Shown here piece by piece: positions 9,256-18,469 of a DNA stretch of 46,356 nt. The notes beneath the pieces are model-generated. The model was not told where the DNA came from. It worked only from the letters and a program-made list of their open reading frames with translations, and did not search any database. Numbering within the stretch: the stretch's first letter is position 1; each line of letters starts with the position of its first letter. The translations under genes were made by a program, and so were the position numbers. The stretch comes from Acidimicrobiaceae bacterium (GTDB lineage: Bacteria > Actinomycetota > Acidimicrobiia > Acidimicrobiales > Aldehydirespiratoraceae), in assembly GCA_026706815.1 (NCBI GenBank), contig JAPOYA010000034.1, positions 1-46,356 of the forward strand, given 5' to 3'.

Positions 9256-10137
9256 TCAGGAGGTGACGACTGGGAGACCCCACTCGCCCGCGGTCCAGTC
9301 GCTCTCGATCCAAGTGTGCTCGGCGGCGAAGCAGGGGGGAGTGGCACGTTCGTCGCCCTCGAGTTCACCGGCCAGGTAGTTGAGGAAGTACATGTTCGAT
9401 CCGGGGCACGCCACCGAGGTGTGGTACCCCTTCGGCACTAGGACTGCATCTCCGTCGTTGATCACCACTGTCTCGTCGAAGCCTTCGTCGGAACGCCAGT
9501 TCCGATGCTGTGCATAGCCTTCGGGCCGGTCGAGCCGGAAGTAGTAGACCTCCTCGAGGTATGGAGATCCGTCGCGCCCGTCATGGCAGTGGGGTGGCCA
9601 GCCCGACCAGGTTCCCCTCGGTACGTACACCTCATAGAGGATCAGACGTTCGGCGGGCAACGGTGACGCCAGCGCGTGGACCACCTGACGATGAGCTGCG
9701 CCTCCGCCGCGAATCTCGCTGCGCATCTCGTCGGGACGGATCAACCGCAACGGCAGCTTCCCTTCCGCAGGCGCAGAACCCACGGCACAGGTGAACGAAC
9801 GGCTGGCGACGATGGCGAACTCGACGCCGGGCGGCACATAGACAATATGGGGTTTCTGCTCGAAGACCGAAGAGCGGGCCAGATCGAAGACTTCGCCACC
9901 GGCGCGAACCTGCCCCGATCCGCTCAGCGGCACGATCGCCGTTTCCCTGCCTTCGGCGGTCTCGGTAAAAGGTGTGTCCGCTGTCAGTTCGTGAACGGAG
10001 AAGCTCAGATATGTCCAGTTCGCGATCTCGGGGGTTATCTCCAGGATCCGGCCCGGGCCTGTCTCAGGACGGATGGGCCCCGAAGTGTTGACCGAAGACG
10101 CGGTCGCTGCAGAATCATGGGTCGGATCAGGGATCAT
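9256..10137 (-). CDS. iolB: 5-deoxy-glucuronate isomerase
   Basis: A 293-residue bicupin of the IolB family, which converts 5-deoxy-D-glucuronate to 2-deoxy-5-keto-D-gluconate (5-dehydro-2-deoxy-D-gluconate) in the cytoplasm. Recognisable blocks are WSGWPPHCHD followed by LEEVYYFRLDRPEG, and the later VPKGYHTSVACPG. The His and Glu of these blocks are the expected metal ligands of the C-terminal cupin. Length matches the family (270-300). The start ATG at 10137 overlaps the stop of the preceding iolG as ATGA, and an extension of this frame beyond it would lie inside iolG. It sits between iolG and the aldolase in one continuous operon. Confidence 0.92.
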   Translation of the reverse strand: MIPDPTHDSAATASSVNTSGPIRPETGPGRILEITPEIANWTYLSFSVHELTADTPFTETAEGRETAIVPLSGSGQVRAGGEVFDLARSSVFEQKPHIVYVPPGVEFAIVASRSFTCAVGSAPAEGKLPLRLIRPDEMRSEIRGGGAAHRQVVHALASPLPAERLILYEVYVPRGTWSGWPPHCHDGRDGSPYLEEVYYFRLDRPEGYAQHRNWRSDEGFDETVVINDGDAVLVPKGYHTSVACPGSNMYFLNYLAGELEGDERATPPCFAAEHTWIESDWTAGEWGLPVVTS

Positions 10138-11147
10138 GGCGTTATCTCCTTGGTCTTGACCGGACGACCCTCGTGAAACGAACGCCAAGCGGCCAGCCCG
10201 ATCACCAGCGGGGCCCGCCCATCGTGCAGTGTGACCGGCGACGGCGCACCGTCTCGGACCATCGCTGTGAAATCCGTCCATTCAGCCAGATACGAGGGTA
10301 TGTAGCGGTCGAGGAAGAAATATGGGATGGTCGACCCCGCCGAACCGGCGGCGGTGCGCATCGTCGTGGTCGTGACACCGGGATTGTCCGAGGCCACGAT
10401 CCCGGCTGAACCGAAGGCTTCGACCCGCTGGTCGTAGCCGTATACGGCCTGGCGGCTGTTGTCGATGGTGGTGATCGCGCCATTCTCGTGGGTCATGACC
10501 ACAACCACGGTGTCGAGATCCCCCGCTTCGCCGATGGCGGGGTCAACCATCACCGCACCCGTGGCGTACACCTCGACCACTTCGCTGCCGGTCACGTAAC
10601 GGGCCATGTCGAAGTCGTGGATGGTCATGTCCAAGAAGATCCCGCCCGATCCGTCGAGATAGGACAGCGGCGGAGGCGCGGGGTCGCGGCTGGTTATCCG
10701 CACCATCTGCACGTCGCCTATCGCGCCGTTGGCCACGGTGTCCCGCACCGACTTGTGGCTCGCGTCGAAACGGCGGTTGAAGCCGATTTGCACGGCGATC
10801 CCGGCGGCTTCGGCTACGGCGATTCCGCGGTCGACTTCAGAAAGATCCAGCGAGAGAGGCTTCTCGATGAAGGCTGGTTTTCCTGCCTCTGCGGTAGCGA
10901 CCAAAAAGTCGATGTGGGTGTCGGTGGGTGTGCACACTGCTACCGCGTCGACATCGGTTGCGTTGATCAACTCGTCGGGTGACGCGGCCACGCGAGCGCC
11001 GAGCTCTGCGGCGACACTCTGTGCGCTCTCGTTGAACACGTCGTACACCGCGACCACCGACGCACCATCGGTTCGGCGTTGAATCAACTCCGCGTGCATC
11101 CGGCCTATCCGGCCGACACCTAAGACTCCGATTCGCACATCGTTCAC
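10134..11147 (-). CDS. iolG: Inositol 2-dehydrogenase
   Basis: A 337-residue Gfo/Idh/MocA oxidoreductase that oxidises myo-inositol to scyllo-inosose with NAD+. The N-terminal Rossmann fold shows GVLGVGRIGRMHAE. The EKP motif occurs in FIEKPLSLD (about residues 94-102), and the catalytic Asp/His of the C-terminal domain are in FLDMTIHDFDMARY. Of the three enzymes of this superfamily in the window, this one is closest in length and motifs to IolG. The start is GTG 11147 with AAGGAGA just upstream. It overlaps the stop of the desaturase-Rieske gene as GTGA, so the two are translationally coupled. Confidence 0.9.
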   Translation of the reverse strand: MNDVRIGVLGVGRIGRMHAELIQRRTDGASVVAVYDVFNESAQSVAAELGARVAASPDELINATDVDAVAVCTPTDTHIDFLVATAEAGKPAFIEKPLSLDLSEVDRGIAVAEAAGIAVQIGFNRRFDASHKSVRDTVANGAIGDVQMVRITSRDPAPPPLSYLDGSGGIFLDMTIHDFDMARYVTGSEVVEVYATGAVMVDPAIGEAGDLDTVVVVMTHENGAITTIDNSRQAVYGYDQRVEAFGSAGIVASDNPGVTTTTMRTAAGSAGSTIPYFFLDRYIPSYLAEWTDFTAMVRDGAPSPVTLHDGRAPLVIGLAAWRSFHEGRPVKTKEITP

Positions 11148-12616
11148 GACGTCTCCTTATTGTCGCTCGCACTCGGGGCGCTCGACGCCTCGGCGGTGGA
11201 CAGGTCTGCCACGATCCGCCCTCTGACGACCTCGCAGGGATAGATCTTGAGCGGATCTTTGGCTGGTCTGCGCAACGGCTCGCCGGTTCGCAGATCGAAC
11301 CGGCCGTTGTGCTTGGGACATTCGATCGCTCCGTCGAGGACCAGTCCCTCGGACAGGTGCGCGGCGGCGTGAGTACACAGCCCGTCGCTTAGTGCAACCT
11401 CGGATTCGCTGAGCCGATACAGGGCATAGGTTCGGTCGCCGATATCGCAGCGTCTGGCCCGCCCCACCGCGATCTCGCTCAACGCTCCGAGATCAGCCGT
11501 TCCGGCGCTGGTCGACGCGCTGGCCGCCTGTTGCTCGTCGGGGACAATCGGGCCGTGATCAACCAGGCTCAGGCCGGCATCGGGTACATCGGGAACGCCT
11601 CGGCCAGGTACCTCCCAGGTGATGTCGGTTGACTGTCGGCGCATCGCTCCGAGCAATTCGCGGTAAGCCGCCCGGGTGTTGGGCAGAGCCGGTGGCAGTG
11701 AATCCTTGATTTCTTCGTGAAGTGCGGGCAGCGCGTGGTAAGGCACGCCCGGGAAGAGGTGATGCTCGATGTGATAGTTCATGTTCGAGTACAGGAACCT
11801 GAACAACGGGTTCATGTACACGGTGCGGGTGTTCAGGCGATGGTCGAGCACGTCTTCTTGCAGGCCGGCGTGTTGGGTGATCCCGAAGAACACGACCAGC
11901 CATCCCCCATAGATGGTCGGCAATCCGATCAACAGCACGGGCAGCGGGTGCCACAAGATGAGCGAACCGGCAACAGCCGCCGCGAGGATCGCCGCGAAGA
12001 TCCGGTCCTCGGCAATCAACCTTCGATGTTCAGAAACCGGAATGAAATCGGCGGCGTCGGCATCGATGCGGCCCGCGGCGTGTTGCAGCAAGCGCCACAG
12101 CATCTTGGGGGAGTTGACGACATGGGAGAACGTCAACGGCAGCAATCGCACGTTGGGAGGGCGCGGAAAGACGATCTCAGCGTCGCGTCCCACGATGATG
12201 GTGTCTGAGTGATGGCGGTAGTGCGACCAGCGCCACATGGTGGGCTCCCGCCACAGCATGAACGAAGCGATGTAGTAGACGACATTGTTGGCTGTCGTTG
12301 AACGGAAGGCTGTCCCGTGTCCGCATTCGTGCCAACGAGAGTCGGCAGCTCCGCCGTAGAGAGCTCCATAGACGAACAGCAACGGCAGCGAATACCAGGA
12401 GAACCAGCTGAGCACGATCACCACTGCCAAGGCGATTGTCCCGCCGAGCCACAGCGCAGTGTCACGCGCAGCGCGAGCATTGCTGCGCGCCATCAACTCG
12501 ACGAGCCGGTTCTCGTCGATGGGCGGTTTCCACCACGGGGCACCAGCGAGTCCCCTCTCGCGGGCTCGCCGGTTCTCGGGACCTGCCAGGCTGTAGTCGC
12601 GCAACGCTGCGGTCAT
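11144..12616 (-). CDS. Membrane desaturase-Rieske fusion, MocD-MocE-like
   Basis: A 490-residue fusion. Residues about 50-310 form a di-iron membrane fatty-acid-desaturase/hydroxylase domain with the three histidine boxes HECGHG (96-101), HYRHH (132-136) and HIEHH (282-286) between hydrophobic segments. Residues about 375-475 form a Rieske [2Fe-2S] ferredoxin with CTH (414-416) and CPKH (433-436). In rhizobia the separate proteins MocD (desaturase-like) and MocE (Rieske ferredoxin), with reductase MocF, are needed to demethylate the rhizopine 3-O-methyl-scyllo-inosamine. Here both are one chain inside an inositol operon, so an oxidative O-demethylase for a methylated inositol or inosamine is the best inference. 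No MocF-like reductase lies in the window. It is coupled to iolG. A lipid desaturase is the alternative. Confidence 0.85.
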   Translation of the reverse strand: MTAALRDYSLAGPENRRARERGLAGAPWWKPPIDENRLVELMARSNARAARDTALWLGGTIALAVVIVLSWFSWYSLPLLFVYGALYGGAADSRWHECGHGTAFRSTTANNVVYYIASFMLWREPTMWRWSHYRHHSDTIIVGRDAEIVFPRPPNVRLLPLTFSHVVNSPKMLWRLLQHAAGRIDADAADFIPVSEHRRLIAEDRIFAAILAAAVAGSLILWHPLPVLLIGLPTIYGGWLVVFFGITQHAGLQEDVLDHRLNTRTVYMNPLFRFLYSNMNYHIEHHLFPGVPYHALPALHEEIKDSLPPALPNTRAAYRELLGAMRRQSTDITWEVPGRGVPDVPDAGLSLVDHGPIVPDEQQAASASTSAGTADLGALSEIAVGRARRCDIGDRTYALYRLSESEVALSDGLCTHAAAHLSEGLVLDGAIECPKHNGRFDLRTGEPLRRPAKDPLKIYPCEVVRGRIVADLSTAEASSAPSASDNKETS

Positions 12617-12644
12617 CGCCGGCCCCGGGCGAAACGCTGGGCCA

Positions 12645-14510
12645 TCACCAGCCCACTCTCTGAGCGGCTCTGCCTTCGTCGAGTTCAGCTCTGGCGTCTC
12701 GGATTTCTTGACGGTTCGAGACTTCCGGCACTCCGACCTCCCACCAAGCGCCGCCTTCGGTCCAGTCGTAGGCCGAAGTCTGCAACGCGATCACGTAGCT
12801 GCGGTCGGCAGCTCGGGCCCGCTCGAAAGCCTCGGTCAGTTCGGCGACCGTCGACACGGTCTCAGATTCGGCACCCATCGCTGCGGCGTGGGCCGCGAAA
12901 TCGACGCGTACCTCCTCAACGATCTTGGAATCGGCGATGAGGTTGTTGAACGGAACGCCTCCTTGGTTCGTTTGCAGCCGGTTGATGACCGCGAAGCCGC
13001 CGTTGTCGCAGACGATGACAATGAGCTTGTGACCCGACAGCACAGAGCTGTACAGATCGCTGTTCATCATCATGTAGGAGCCGTCGCCGACGAAGACCAC
13101 CACATCGCGGTCTGGCAGCGCCATCTTCGCTCCCCAGCCCCCGGAGATCTCATAACCCATGCACGAATAGCCGTATTCGGCGTCGAAAGAATGCACGGTG
13201 TTTGAGCGCCAGCCGTTCACGAGTTCGCCGGGGAATCCGCCGGCGGCGGTGAGAGCATAGGTGCGTTCGTCCGCTGCGCGATCGACAACGCCGACCACCT
13301 GCGCGTAGGTGGGGAGCGCCTGCGATTCAGACGGCGACGAGGCGATGTCAGGTGCTGCGAGCTTGTCGATGTAGGAGTGGTACTGGGCGGCTTCGGATGC
13401 GCAAGCAGCAGACCAAGACTCAGCGGATCGGTAGTTCCCGAGCGCGGCTGACAGCTCGGTCAAGGCCTCGCGGGCGTCGGCGACGAGCGGCACCGCCAGG
13501 TGTTTGGCGGCATCGAAGCGGGCCGTGTTGATCCCGATGATCTTGACCGCTTCGTTGGCGAACACGGTCCAGGAGCCAGTGGCGAAATCCCCCAGCCGAG
13601 TGCCGACCGCAACCACTACATCGGCCTGTGCGGCAAGCGCGTTAGCTGAAGTGCATCCGGTGACTCCGATGGTCCCCGCGTGCAATCGATGGGATTGGGG
13701 AAGACAGGTTCGCCCCGCCACTGTTTCCACCACCGGCACGTTGTGAGCGTCGGCGAAATCGGCGAGTGCGGCTTCCGCCTCGGACCAGTGAACACCTCCA
13801 CCGCTGATGATCAGCGGCTTTTCAGCTTGGCTCAACAGCGCGGCTGCGCGAGCCAACTCGGAGCGGTCGGGTCGAGGCCGACGAATCTCGTGGATCGTCT
13901 CGTCGAAGCAGCGCACCGGGTAGTCGTAGGCGTCAGCTGCGACGTCTTGGGGCAGCCCGATGAAGGCCGGTCCGCAGTCTCCCGGATCGAGCATTGTGTG
14001 CAGGGCGTGGGGCAGCGAGTGAACGACTTGGGCAGGATGCGTGATGCGATCCCAGTAGCGCACGACCGGGCGGAAGCAGTCGTTGACCGTGGTCGACGGA
14101 TCGCCGAACTGCTCCACCTGCTGAAGCACCGGGTCGGGGATACGGCTCTGAAAGGTGTCGCCGGCCAACAGGAGCAGCGGCATGCGGTTGGCCATCGCGA
14201 CGGCTGCAGCGGTCACCATGTTGGTTGCGCCGGGACCCACAGACGAGGTCGCGACCATGATCTGGCGGCGTTTGGAGGCCTTGGCATAGGCGGTCGCGGC
14301 CAAGGCCATTCCCTGCTCGTTCTGTCCTCTCCAGGTGGGAAAGTCCTCTTTGACTTCTTCAAGAGCTGTACCGAGGCAGGTGACGTTGCCGTGCCCGAAG
14401 ATGGCGAATACACCGGGGAATATCGGCTTCGGCTCGCCGTCGACGACGATCTTCTGTGCCATCAGGTATTTGACGACGGCTTGGCTCGTGGTGAGTCGGA
14501 CTGTTCTCAT
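12645..14510 (-). CDS. iolD: 3D-(3,5/4)-trihydroxycyclohexane-1,2-dione hydrolase
   Basis: A 621-residue thiamine-diphosphate enzyme that opens the ring of 3D-trihydroxycyclohexane-1,2-dione to 5-deoxyglucuronate. Family features are PIFPGVFAIFGHGNVTCLG near residue 30, WRGQNEQGMA with the catalytic-type Glu, SVGPGATNM, and the ThDP/Mg motif GDGSYMMMNSDL (about 490-501) ending at IVCDNGGFAVINRLQ. Length and motifs are fully typical. The start ATG 14510 has GGAGCTG upstream and overlaps the stop of the preceding dehydrogenase as ATGA. The gene ends 28 bases before the desaturase-Rieske fusion. Confidence 0.95.
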   Translation of the reverse strand: MRTVRLTTSQAVVKYLMAQKIVVDGEPKPIFPGVFAIFGHGNVTCLGTALEEVKEDFPTWRGQNEQGMALAATAYAKASKRRQIMVATSSVGPGATNMVTAAAVAMANRMPLLLLAGDTFQSRIPDPVLQQVEQFGDPSTTVNDCFRPVVRYWDRITHPAQVVHSLPHALHTMLDPGDCGPAFIGLPQDVAADAYDYPVRCFDETIHEIRRPRPDRSELARAAALLSQAEKPLIISGGGVHWSEAEAALADFADAHNVPVVETVAGRTCLPQSHRLHAGTIGVTGCTSANALAAQADVVVAVGTRLGDFATGSWTVFANEAVKIIGINTARFDAAKHLAVPLVADAREALTELSAALGNYRSAESWSAACASEAAQYHSYIDKLAAPDIASSPSESQALPTYAQVVGVVDRAADERTYALTAAGGFPGELVNGWRSNTVHSFDAEYGYSCMGYEISGGWGAKMALPDRDVVVFVGDGSYMMMNSDLYSSVLSGHKLIVIVCDNGGFAVINRLQTNQGGVPFNNLIADSKIVEEVRVDFAAHAAAMGAESETVSTVAELTEAFERARAADRSYVIALQTSAYDWTEGGAWWEVGVPEVSNRQEIRDARAELDEGRAAQRVGW

Positions 14511-15730
14511 CTCAGCTCCAATCGGGCCGCGTCTGCGCCGGCTTCAGGTCGGTGGCACGACAAGCGCTCCACCTTCGTCCAGGCGCCGGTTTCGCACGAA
14601 CGCAGCCAGGCGTCTTGAAAGCTCACGTAGTCGACGGCGTTGGCGAAACCCGGCTGGTGCTGCTCGCCTCTCGCAACCGCACTCAAGAATTCGTAGTTTT
14701 CGATGACCTTGAGGTCTTCGTAGCCGATGCCGTTGGCATCGCCGGGCACGAAATGCCCGTGATACGGGTAACGGTCCCCGGCATAGACCTTGGTGTAGCC
14801 GCGTGGAGCTGTGCCTTGGTCGTCGACGATGAAGACCTCCAATTCGTTCATCGTCTCAAGGTTCCAGCGCAGCGCGCCCTTGGTTCCGTACACGTCGAAG
14901 GCCATTTGGCTCTCCGGCCCGACGATTGAGCGAGACGATTCGAACGTGCCGCGAGCGCCGTTCTCGAAGACGACCATGGCTGCGGCGTAGTCCTCGTTGG
15001 TCACCTCACCGGTCGGGTCTCCTGGCTTGCCCTGGTCGTAGTGCGTGCCGTTGGCCGAGGGGAGCGGCCGCTGCTTTATGAACGTTTCCATGGTCCCGGT
15101 GACTGCGGTTATGGGTCCGACGAGCATGTGCGCCAAGTCGACCGCGTGGCTCATGATGTCTGACGAAACGCCGTAACCGGCCTGGTCGATCAGGTAACGC
15201 CACGACAGCGTGCCGAGCTGGTCGCTGCCGTACATAGAGAAAAACCGTCCCCGATAGTTGGTGATCTGGCCGAGCGCGCCGGAGTCGATCAGCGTCTTGG
15301 CATGTTGCACCAGCGGCGCCCAGCGGTAGTTGTAGCCGACGCCGGTTATGACTCCCGCGGCGGAAGCGGCGGCGTCGATTCGCACAGTTTGATCGGGCGT
15401 GCCGCCCACCGGTTTCTCGCAGAAGACGTGCTTGTTGTGTTCGGCTGCTGCTGTCGCCAGGGGCTCGTGCAACATGTTGGGTGCGGTCACATAGACAACG
15501 TCGACCTCGGGATCTGACACGACGCTCTGCCAGTCCACGGCAACACGGTCGAACCCGAAGCCTTCGAGCGCCTCGGTTCGCCGCTCCGCAACATTGTCGC
15601 AGCATACGACTAGGCGAGGGTCGAACTCCCGCTCTGGAAACAGCGAAGGGATCCGTTTCGCAGAGCGGGAGTGAGCCTGACCCATCCAGCCAAAACCGAT
15701 AACGCCGATACCGATTGAGGTGCGTGTCAT
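14507..15730 (-). CDS. Gfo/Idh/MocA oxidoreductase, inositol-type
   Basis: A 407-residue NAD(P)-dependent dehydrogenase with Rossmann motif GVIGFGWMGQAH, EKP in VFCEKPVGG and a C-terminal substrate domain with SDIMSHAVDLAHMLVG holding the catalytic Asp/His. It is longer than IolG (337) and resembles the 380-400 residue scyllo-inositol/MocA-like branch. In this operon it could oxidise another inositol stereoisomer, a methylated inositol, or the inosamine left after rhizopine demethylation, as proposed for MocA. The substrate cannot be read from sequence. The start ATG 15730 overlaps the previous stop as ATGA, and its own stop overlaps the iolD start. Confidence 0.85.
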   Translation of the reverse strand: MTRTSIGIGVIGFGWMGQAHSRSAKRIPSLFPEREFDPRLVVCCDNVAERRTEALEGFGFDRVAVDWQSVVSDPEVDVVYVTAPNMLHEPLATAAAEHNKHVFCEKPVGGTPDQTVRIDAAASAAGVITGVGYNYRWAPLVQHAKTLIDSGALGQITNYRGRFFSMYGSDQLGTLSWRYLIDQAGYGVSSDIMSHAVDLAHMLVGPITAVTGTMETFIKQRPLPSANGTHYDQGKPGDPTGEVTNEDYAAAMVVFENGARGTFESSRSIVGPESQMAFDVYGTKGALRWNLETMNELEVFIVDDQGTAPRGYTKVYAGDRYPYHGHFVPGDANGIGYEDLKVIENYEFLSAVARGEQHQPGFANAVDYVSFQDAWLRSCETGAWTKVERLSCHRPEAGADAARLELR

Positions 15731-16671
15731 GTCTTCTGCTCTCTGTAGACCTCCGGGTTGACGCATGTGGTGACGCGGTCTCCGTTGAGGCATGTCATCG
15801 CGTTGTCGAGCGCCGCTTGGAACATCCGACGACGGCCGAGGTCGGTTGCTGAAGCAATGTGCGGGGTGATCATCACATTGTCGCGTCCCTGCAGGGGATG
15901 ATCTGTCGGGAGCGGCTCGGGCACTGTCACGTCCAGGCCCGCTCCCGCGATGTGCCCCGAGTCGAGTGCATCTACCAAGGCGTCTTGATCGACGACGCCT
16001 CCACGCGCGGCGTTGACGAACATCGAACCGCGGCGCATCTTCGCGAATGCATCGCTGTTGAAGAGTTCATGGGTCTCGTCGGTCAACGGGCAGTGGGCAC
16101 TGACAACATCGCTGCGTTCGAGCAGTTCGTTGAACGAGACCAGCTCGACGTCCTCGTTGTTCGGGTCGAGGTAGGGATCGTGGGCGAGGACTTCCATGCC
16201 GAGTCCGAGCGCCGCTTTGACGACCCTTTGGCCGATGGGCCCATAGCCGACCACACCGAGGGTTCGGCCTGCCAGTTCGATGCCTTCGTTGTCGACGTAA
16301 TAGTCGCCGATATGGCCTCGCAGCCGCCGCTGATTGGCGCTGAGTGACTTGGCGACATGCAACAGCAGGGCCATCGTGTGCTCGGCAGTGGAAACCGTCG
16401 GCGACTCGGGTGCGTTGCAGACGACGACTCCGCGCTCGGTGGCCGCTCGGAGATCGACGGCGTCGAATCCGATCCCCGCCCGCGAGATGACTTGGAGCAG
16501 CGGTGCGGTGTCCATGCGCGGTCCGTCCCACACCGAACCGCCGGCTATGACCCCCTGCGCCGTTGCAAGAGCTGACAACTCGGGCCCGACCGGTACGGCT
16601 CTGCCGGTGAACATCTCCTCGAAACCGGGGGGCATCGTCCGGTCGACGTAAATCGTCGGCAACGCGCTCAT
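15727..16671 (-). CDS. D-isomer-specific 2-hydroxyacid dehydrogenase
   Basis: A 314-residue NAD-dependent dehydrogenase of the SerA/phosphoglycerate-dehydrogenase type, without the C-terminal ACT domain. It shows VISRAGIGFDAVDL, the nucleotide-binding GVVGYGPIGQRVVKAA, the catalytic Arg in NAARGGVVDQDAL, Glu in DVTVPEPLP and His in ITPHIASAT. The start ATG 16671 overlaps the iolC stop as ATGA, so it is firmly part of the iol operon. No step of the standard pathway needs such an enzyme. It may act on a side intermediate such as a keto acid, or on an alternative sugar acid entering the pathway. The role is unknown. Confidence 0.85.
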   Translation of the reverse strand: MSALPTIYVDRTMPPGFEEMFTGRAVPVGPELSALATAQGVIAGGSVWDGPRMDTAPLLQVISRAGIGFDAVDLRAATERGVVVCNAPESPTVSTAEHTMALLLHVAKSLSANQRRLRGHIGDYYVDNEGIELAGRTLGVVGYGPIGQRVVKAALGLGMEVLAHDPYLDPNNEDVELVSFNELLERSDVVSAHCPLTDETHELFNSDAFAKMRRGSMFVNAARGGVVDQDALVDALDSGHIAGAGLDVTVPEPLPTDHPLQGRDNVMITPHIASATDLGRRRMFQAALDNAMTCLNGDRVTTCVNPEVYREQKT

Positions 16672-17681
16672 ACCGCCTGCCTTCGTTCGGTCGAGAGTCC
16701 GGAAGCGAGGAAATCGTCGATCTCGGCCATCGTCGGCATGTCGTCGGCGCACATCAGCCGATTCGCGACGATGGCGCCGGCAGCGTTTCCGTACTCGACA
16801 GTGGAGATCAGATCCCAGCCGTTGAGCAGCCCGTGGCAGAACGCCCCCCCGAAGGCGTCGCCTGATCCGAGTCCGCAAATGACTTCCACTGGGAAAGGCG
16901 CGATCGTCTCCCGGGTTCCGTCGTCGAGAGCCACCATCACGCCGTCTGCTCCGAGTTTGACGACCGCAGCGCTGAGCCCTCGTTCCAGCAGGCGATCGGC
17001 CGCCTCATCAGGCTCGCGGGCTCCGACCGCGATCTCGCACTCTTCGCGGTTGCCGATGGCGATGCTGAAGCGATCAAGCATCGGCGCGATCCGTTCGCTC
17101 GCCGCGGCGGGCGAGTCCCAGAACATCGGTCGCCAGTCGAGGTCGAGAACCGTGTGAGGCCTTCTTCGGCGCTCGTCCAGCATTGCGGCGACCGTGGAGC
17201 GGCTCGGCTCCCAGGCGAAGCGAGAAGCGGGAACCCAGAGGACCGGCACCTCGCGTACGACATCGAGATCCACATCGTCGAGCGCCAGGTTCTGATCCGG
17301 GGCACGGGGTTCGCGGTAGAAGATGATGTTGGGATCTTCGGGCGGGTTTAGTTCAGCGAAAGCTAGCGGGGTCTTCAGTTCGGGGTCGATTCTGACGAAG
17401 CGCGTGTCCACTCCGAACGTGTGCTCGAGGGCATGGCGGACATACGCGCCGAACTCGTCGTCTCCGACGCGGGTGACCGTTGCGCAGCGATGTCCCAGTC
17501 GAGCTGCCGCGACCGCCACATTCGTTGAAGTGCCGCCGATGGATTTGCGGAATGTCGTCGCTTCGGTCATCGACACGCCGAGTTGCTGCGCGTAGATATC
17601 GACACTGACTCGTCCGACCGTGAGCAGTTCGAGGCTGTGGGCGGGATCAGCCGCCACCCGACACTGCTTGTTCAAGCTCAT
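16668..17681 (-). CDS. iolC: 5-dehydro-2-deoxygluconokinase
   Basis: A 337-residue PfkB-family sugar kinase that phosphorylates 2-deoxy-5-keto-D-gluconate at O6. It has the IolC hallmark [19 protein letters not shown] near the N terminus, then [27 protein letters not shown] and the PfkB signature [13 protein letters not shown] with the catalytic Asp. It lacks the C-terminal DUF2090 aldolase domain found in some IolC proteins, consistent with a separate aldolase at the operon end. The start is uncertain: ATG 17681 overlaps the ATPase gene by 35 bases without a ribosome site, while GTG at 17708 or 17657 are alternatives. Confidence 0.92.
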   Translation of the reverse strand: MSLNKQCRVAADPAHSLELLTVGRVSVDIYAQQLGVSMTEATTFRKSIGGTSTNVAVAAARLGHRCATVTRVGDDEFGAYVRHALEHTFGVDTRFVRIDPELKTPLAFAELNPPEDPNIIFYREPRAPDQNLALDDVDLDVVREVPVLWVPASRFAWEPSRSTVAAMLDERRRRPHTVLDLDWRPMFWDSPAAASERIAPMLDRFSIAIGNREECEIAVGAREPDEAADRLLERGLSAAVVKLGADGVMVALDDGTRETIAPFPVEVICGLGSGDAFGGAFCHGLLNGWDLISTVEYGNAAGAIVANRLMCADDMPTMAEIDDFLASGLSTERRQAV

Positions 17682-18435
17682 GCTGGAGCTGTTCGAGTTC
17701 GGCGCCACCCGCCATGAGCTGGGTCAACTCGGACAGGGTGATGTCTTCTTTGGCGAAGTTCCCCATGGAGTGACCTCGGTTGAGGATCAGGAAACGATCT
17801 CCGACAGGGTAGGCGTGGCTGGGGTTGTGGGTGATGAAGATCACCCCTAAACCTCTATTGCGGGCCTCAACGATGTATCGCAGCACCACTCCGGACTGCT
17901 TGACGCCCAACGCCGAGGTGGGCTCGTCCAGAATCAGTACCTTGGCCCCGAAATAGACGGCCCGGGCGATGGCGACCGACTGGCGTTCCCCACCGGACAG
18001 TGTGCCCACCGGTTGTTCGGTGTCGCGGATGTCGATGCCCATCTTGGCCATCTCTTCTTTGGCGATGGACTTGGCCTTGGCCTTGTTGACCCAACGGATC
18101 GGCCAACGGCCGACCGTGGGCTCGGCACCGAGGAAGAAGTTCCTCCAAACCGACATCAGCGGAACCATCGCCAGATCCTGGTAGACCGCGGCGATGCCGC
18201 GGTCCAAGGCCTGTCGGGGCGATGTGAAGGCGCACTCCTCACCTTCAAAGACGTAGGTTCCCTCGCTGTGGTCGTGTACTCCGGACAGGATCTTGATGAG
18301 GGTGGACTTGCCTGCACCGTTGTCGCCGAGCACGCAGGTGACCTCACCCGCGTTCACCGTTGTGGTGACTCCCTTCAGGGCAATGATGTTGCCGTAGAAC
18401 TTGCCCACGTTGTCGAGTTCGATGAGGTTGCTCAC
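17647..18435 (-). CDS. Sugar ABC transporter ATP-binding protein
   Basis: A 262-residue single ABC domain of the carbohydrate class: Walker [10 protein letters not shown] (about 38-46), signature [14 protein letters not shown], Walker [13 protein letters not shown] and the H-loop [14 protein letters not shown]. Unlike RbsA/MglA it has only one ATPase domain, as in FrcA, so it should dimerise. It energises inositol uptake with the permease and lipoprotein encoded just upstream. The start GTG 18435 has GAGGAGG in front. The C-terminal tail overlaps the iolC start region. Confidence 0.92.
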   Translation of the reverse strand: MSNLIELDNVGKFYGNIIALKGVTTTVNAGEVTCVLGDNGAGKSTLIKILSGVHDHSEGTYVFEGEECAFTSPRQALDRGIAAVYQDLAMVPLMSVWRNFFLGAEPTVGRWPIRWVNKAKAKSIAKEEMAKMGIDIRDTEQPVGTLSGGERQSVAIARAVYFGAKVLILDEPTSALGVKQSGVVLRYIVEARNRGLGVIFITHNPSHAYPVGDRFLILNRGHSMGNFAKEDITLSELTQLMAGGAELEQLQHELEQAVSGGG

Positions 18436-18469
18436 CGGCTTGCCTCCTCTTCACTAGCTGAAAAGTTGC

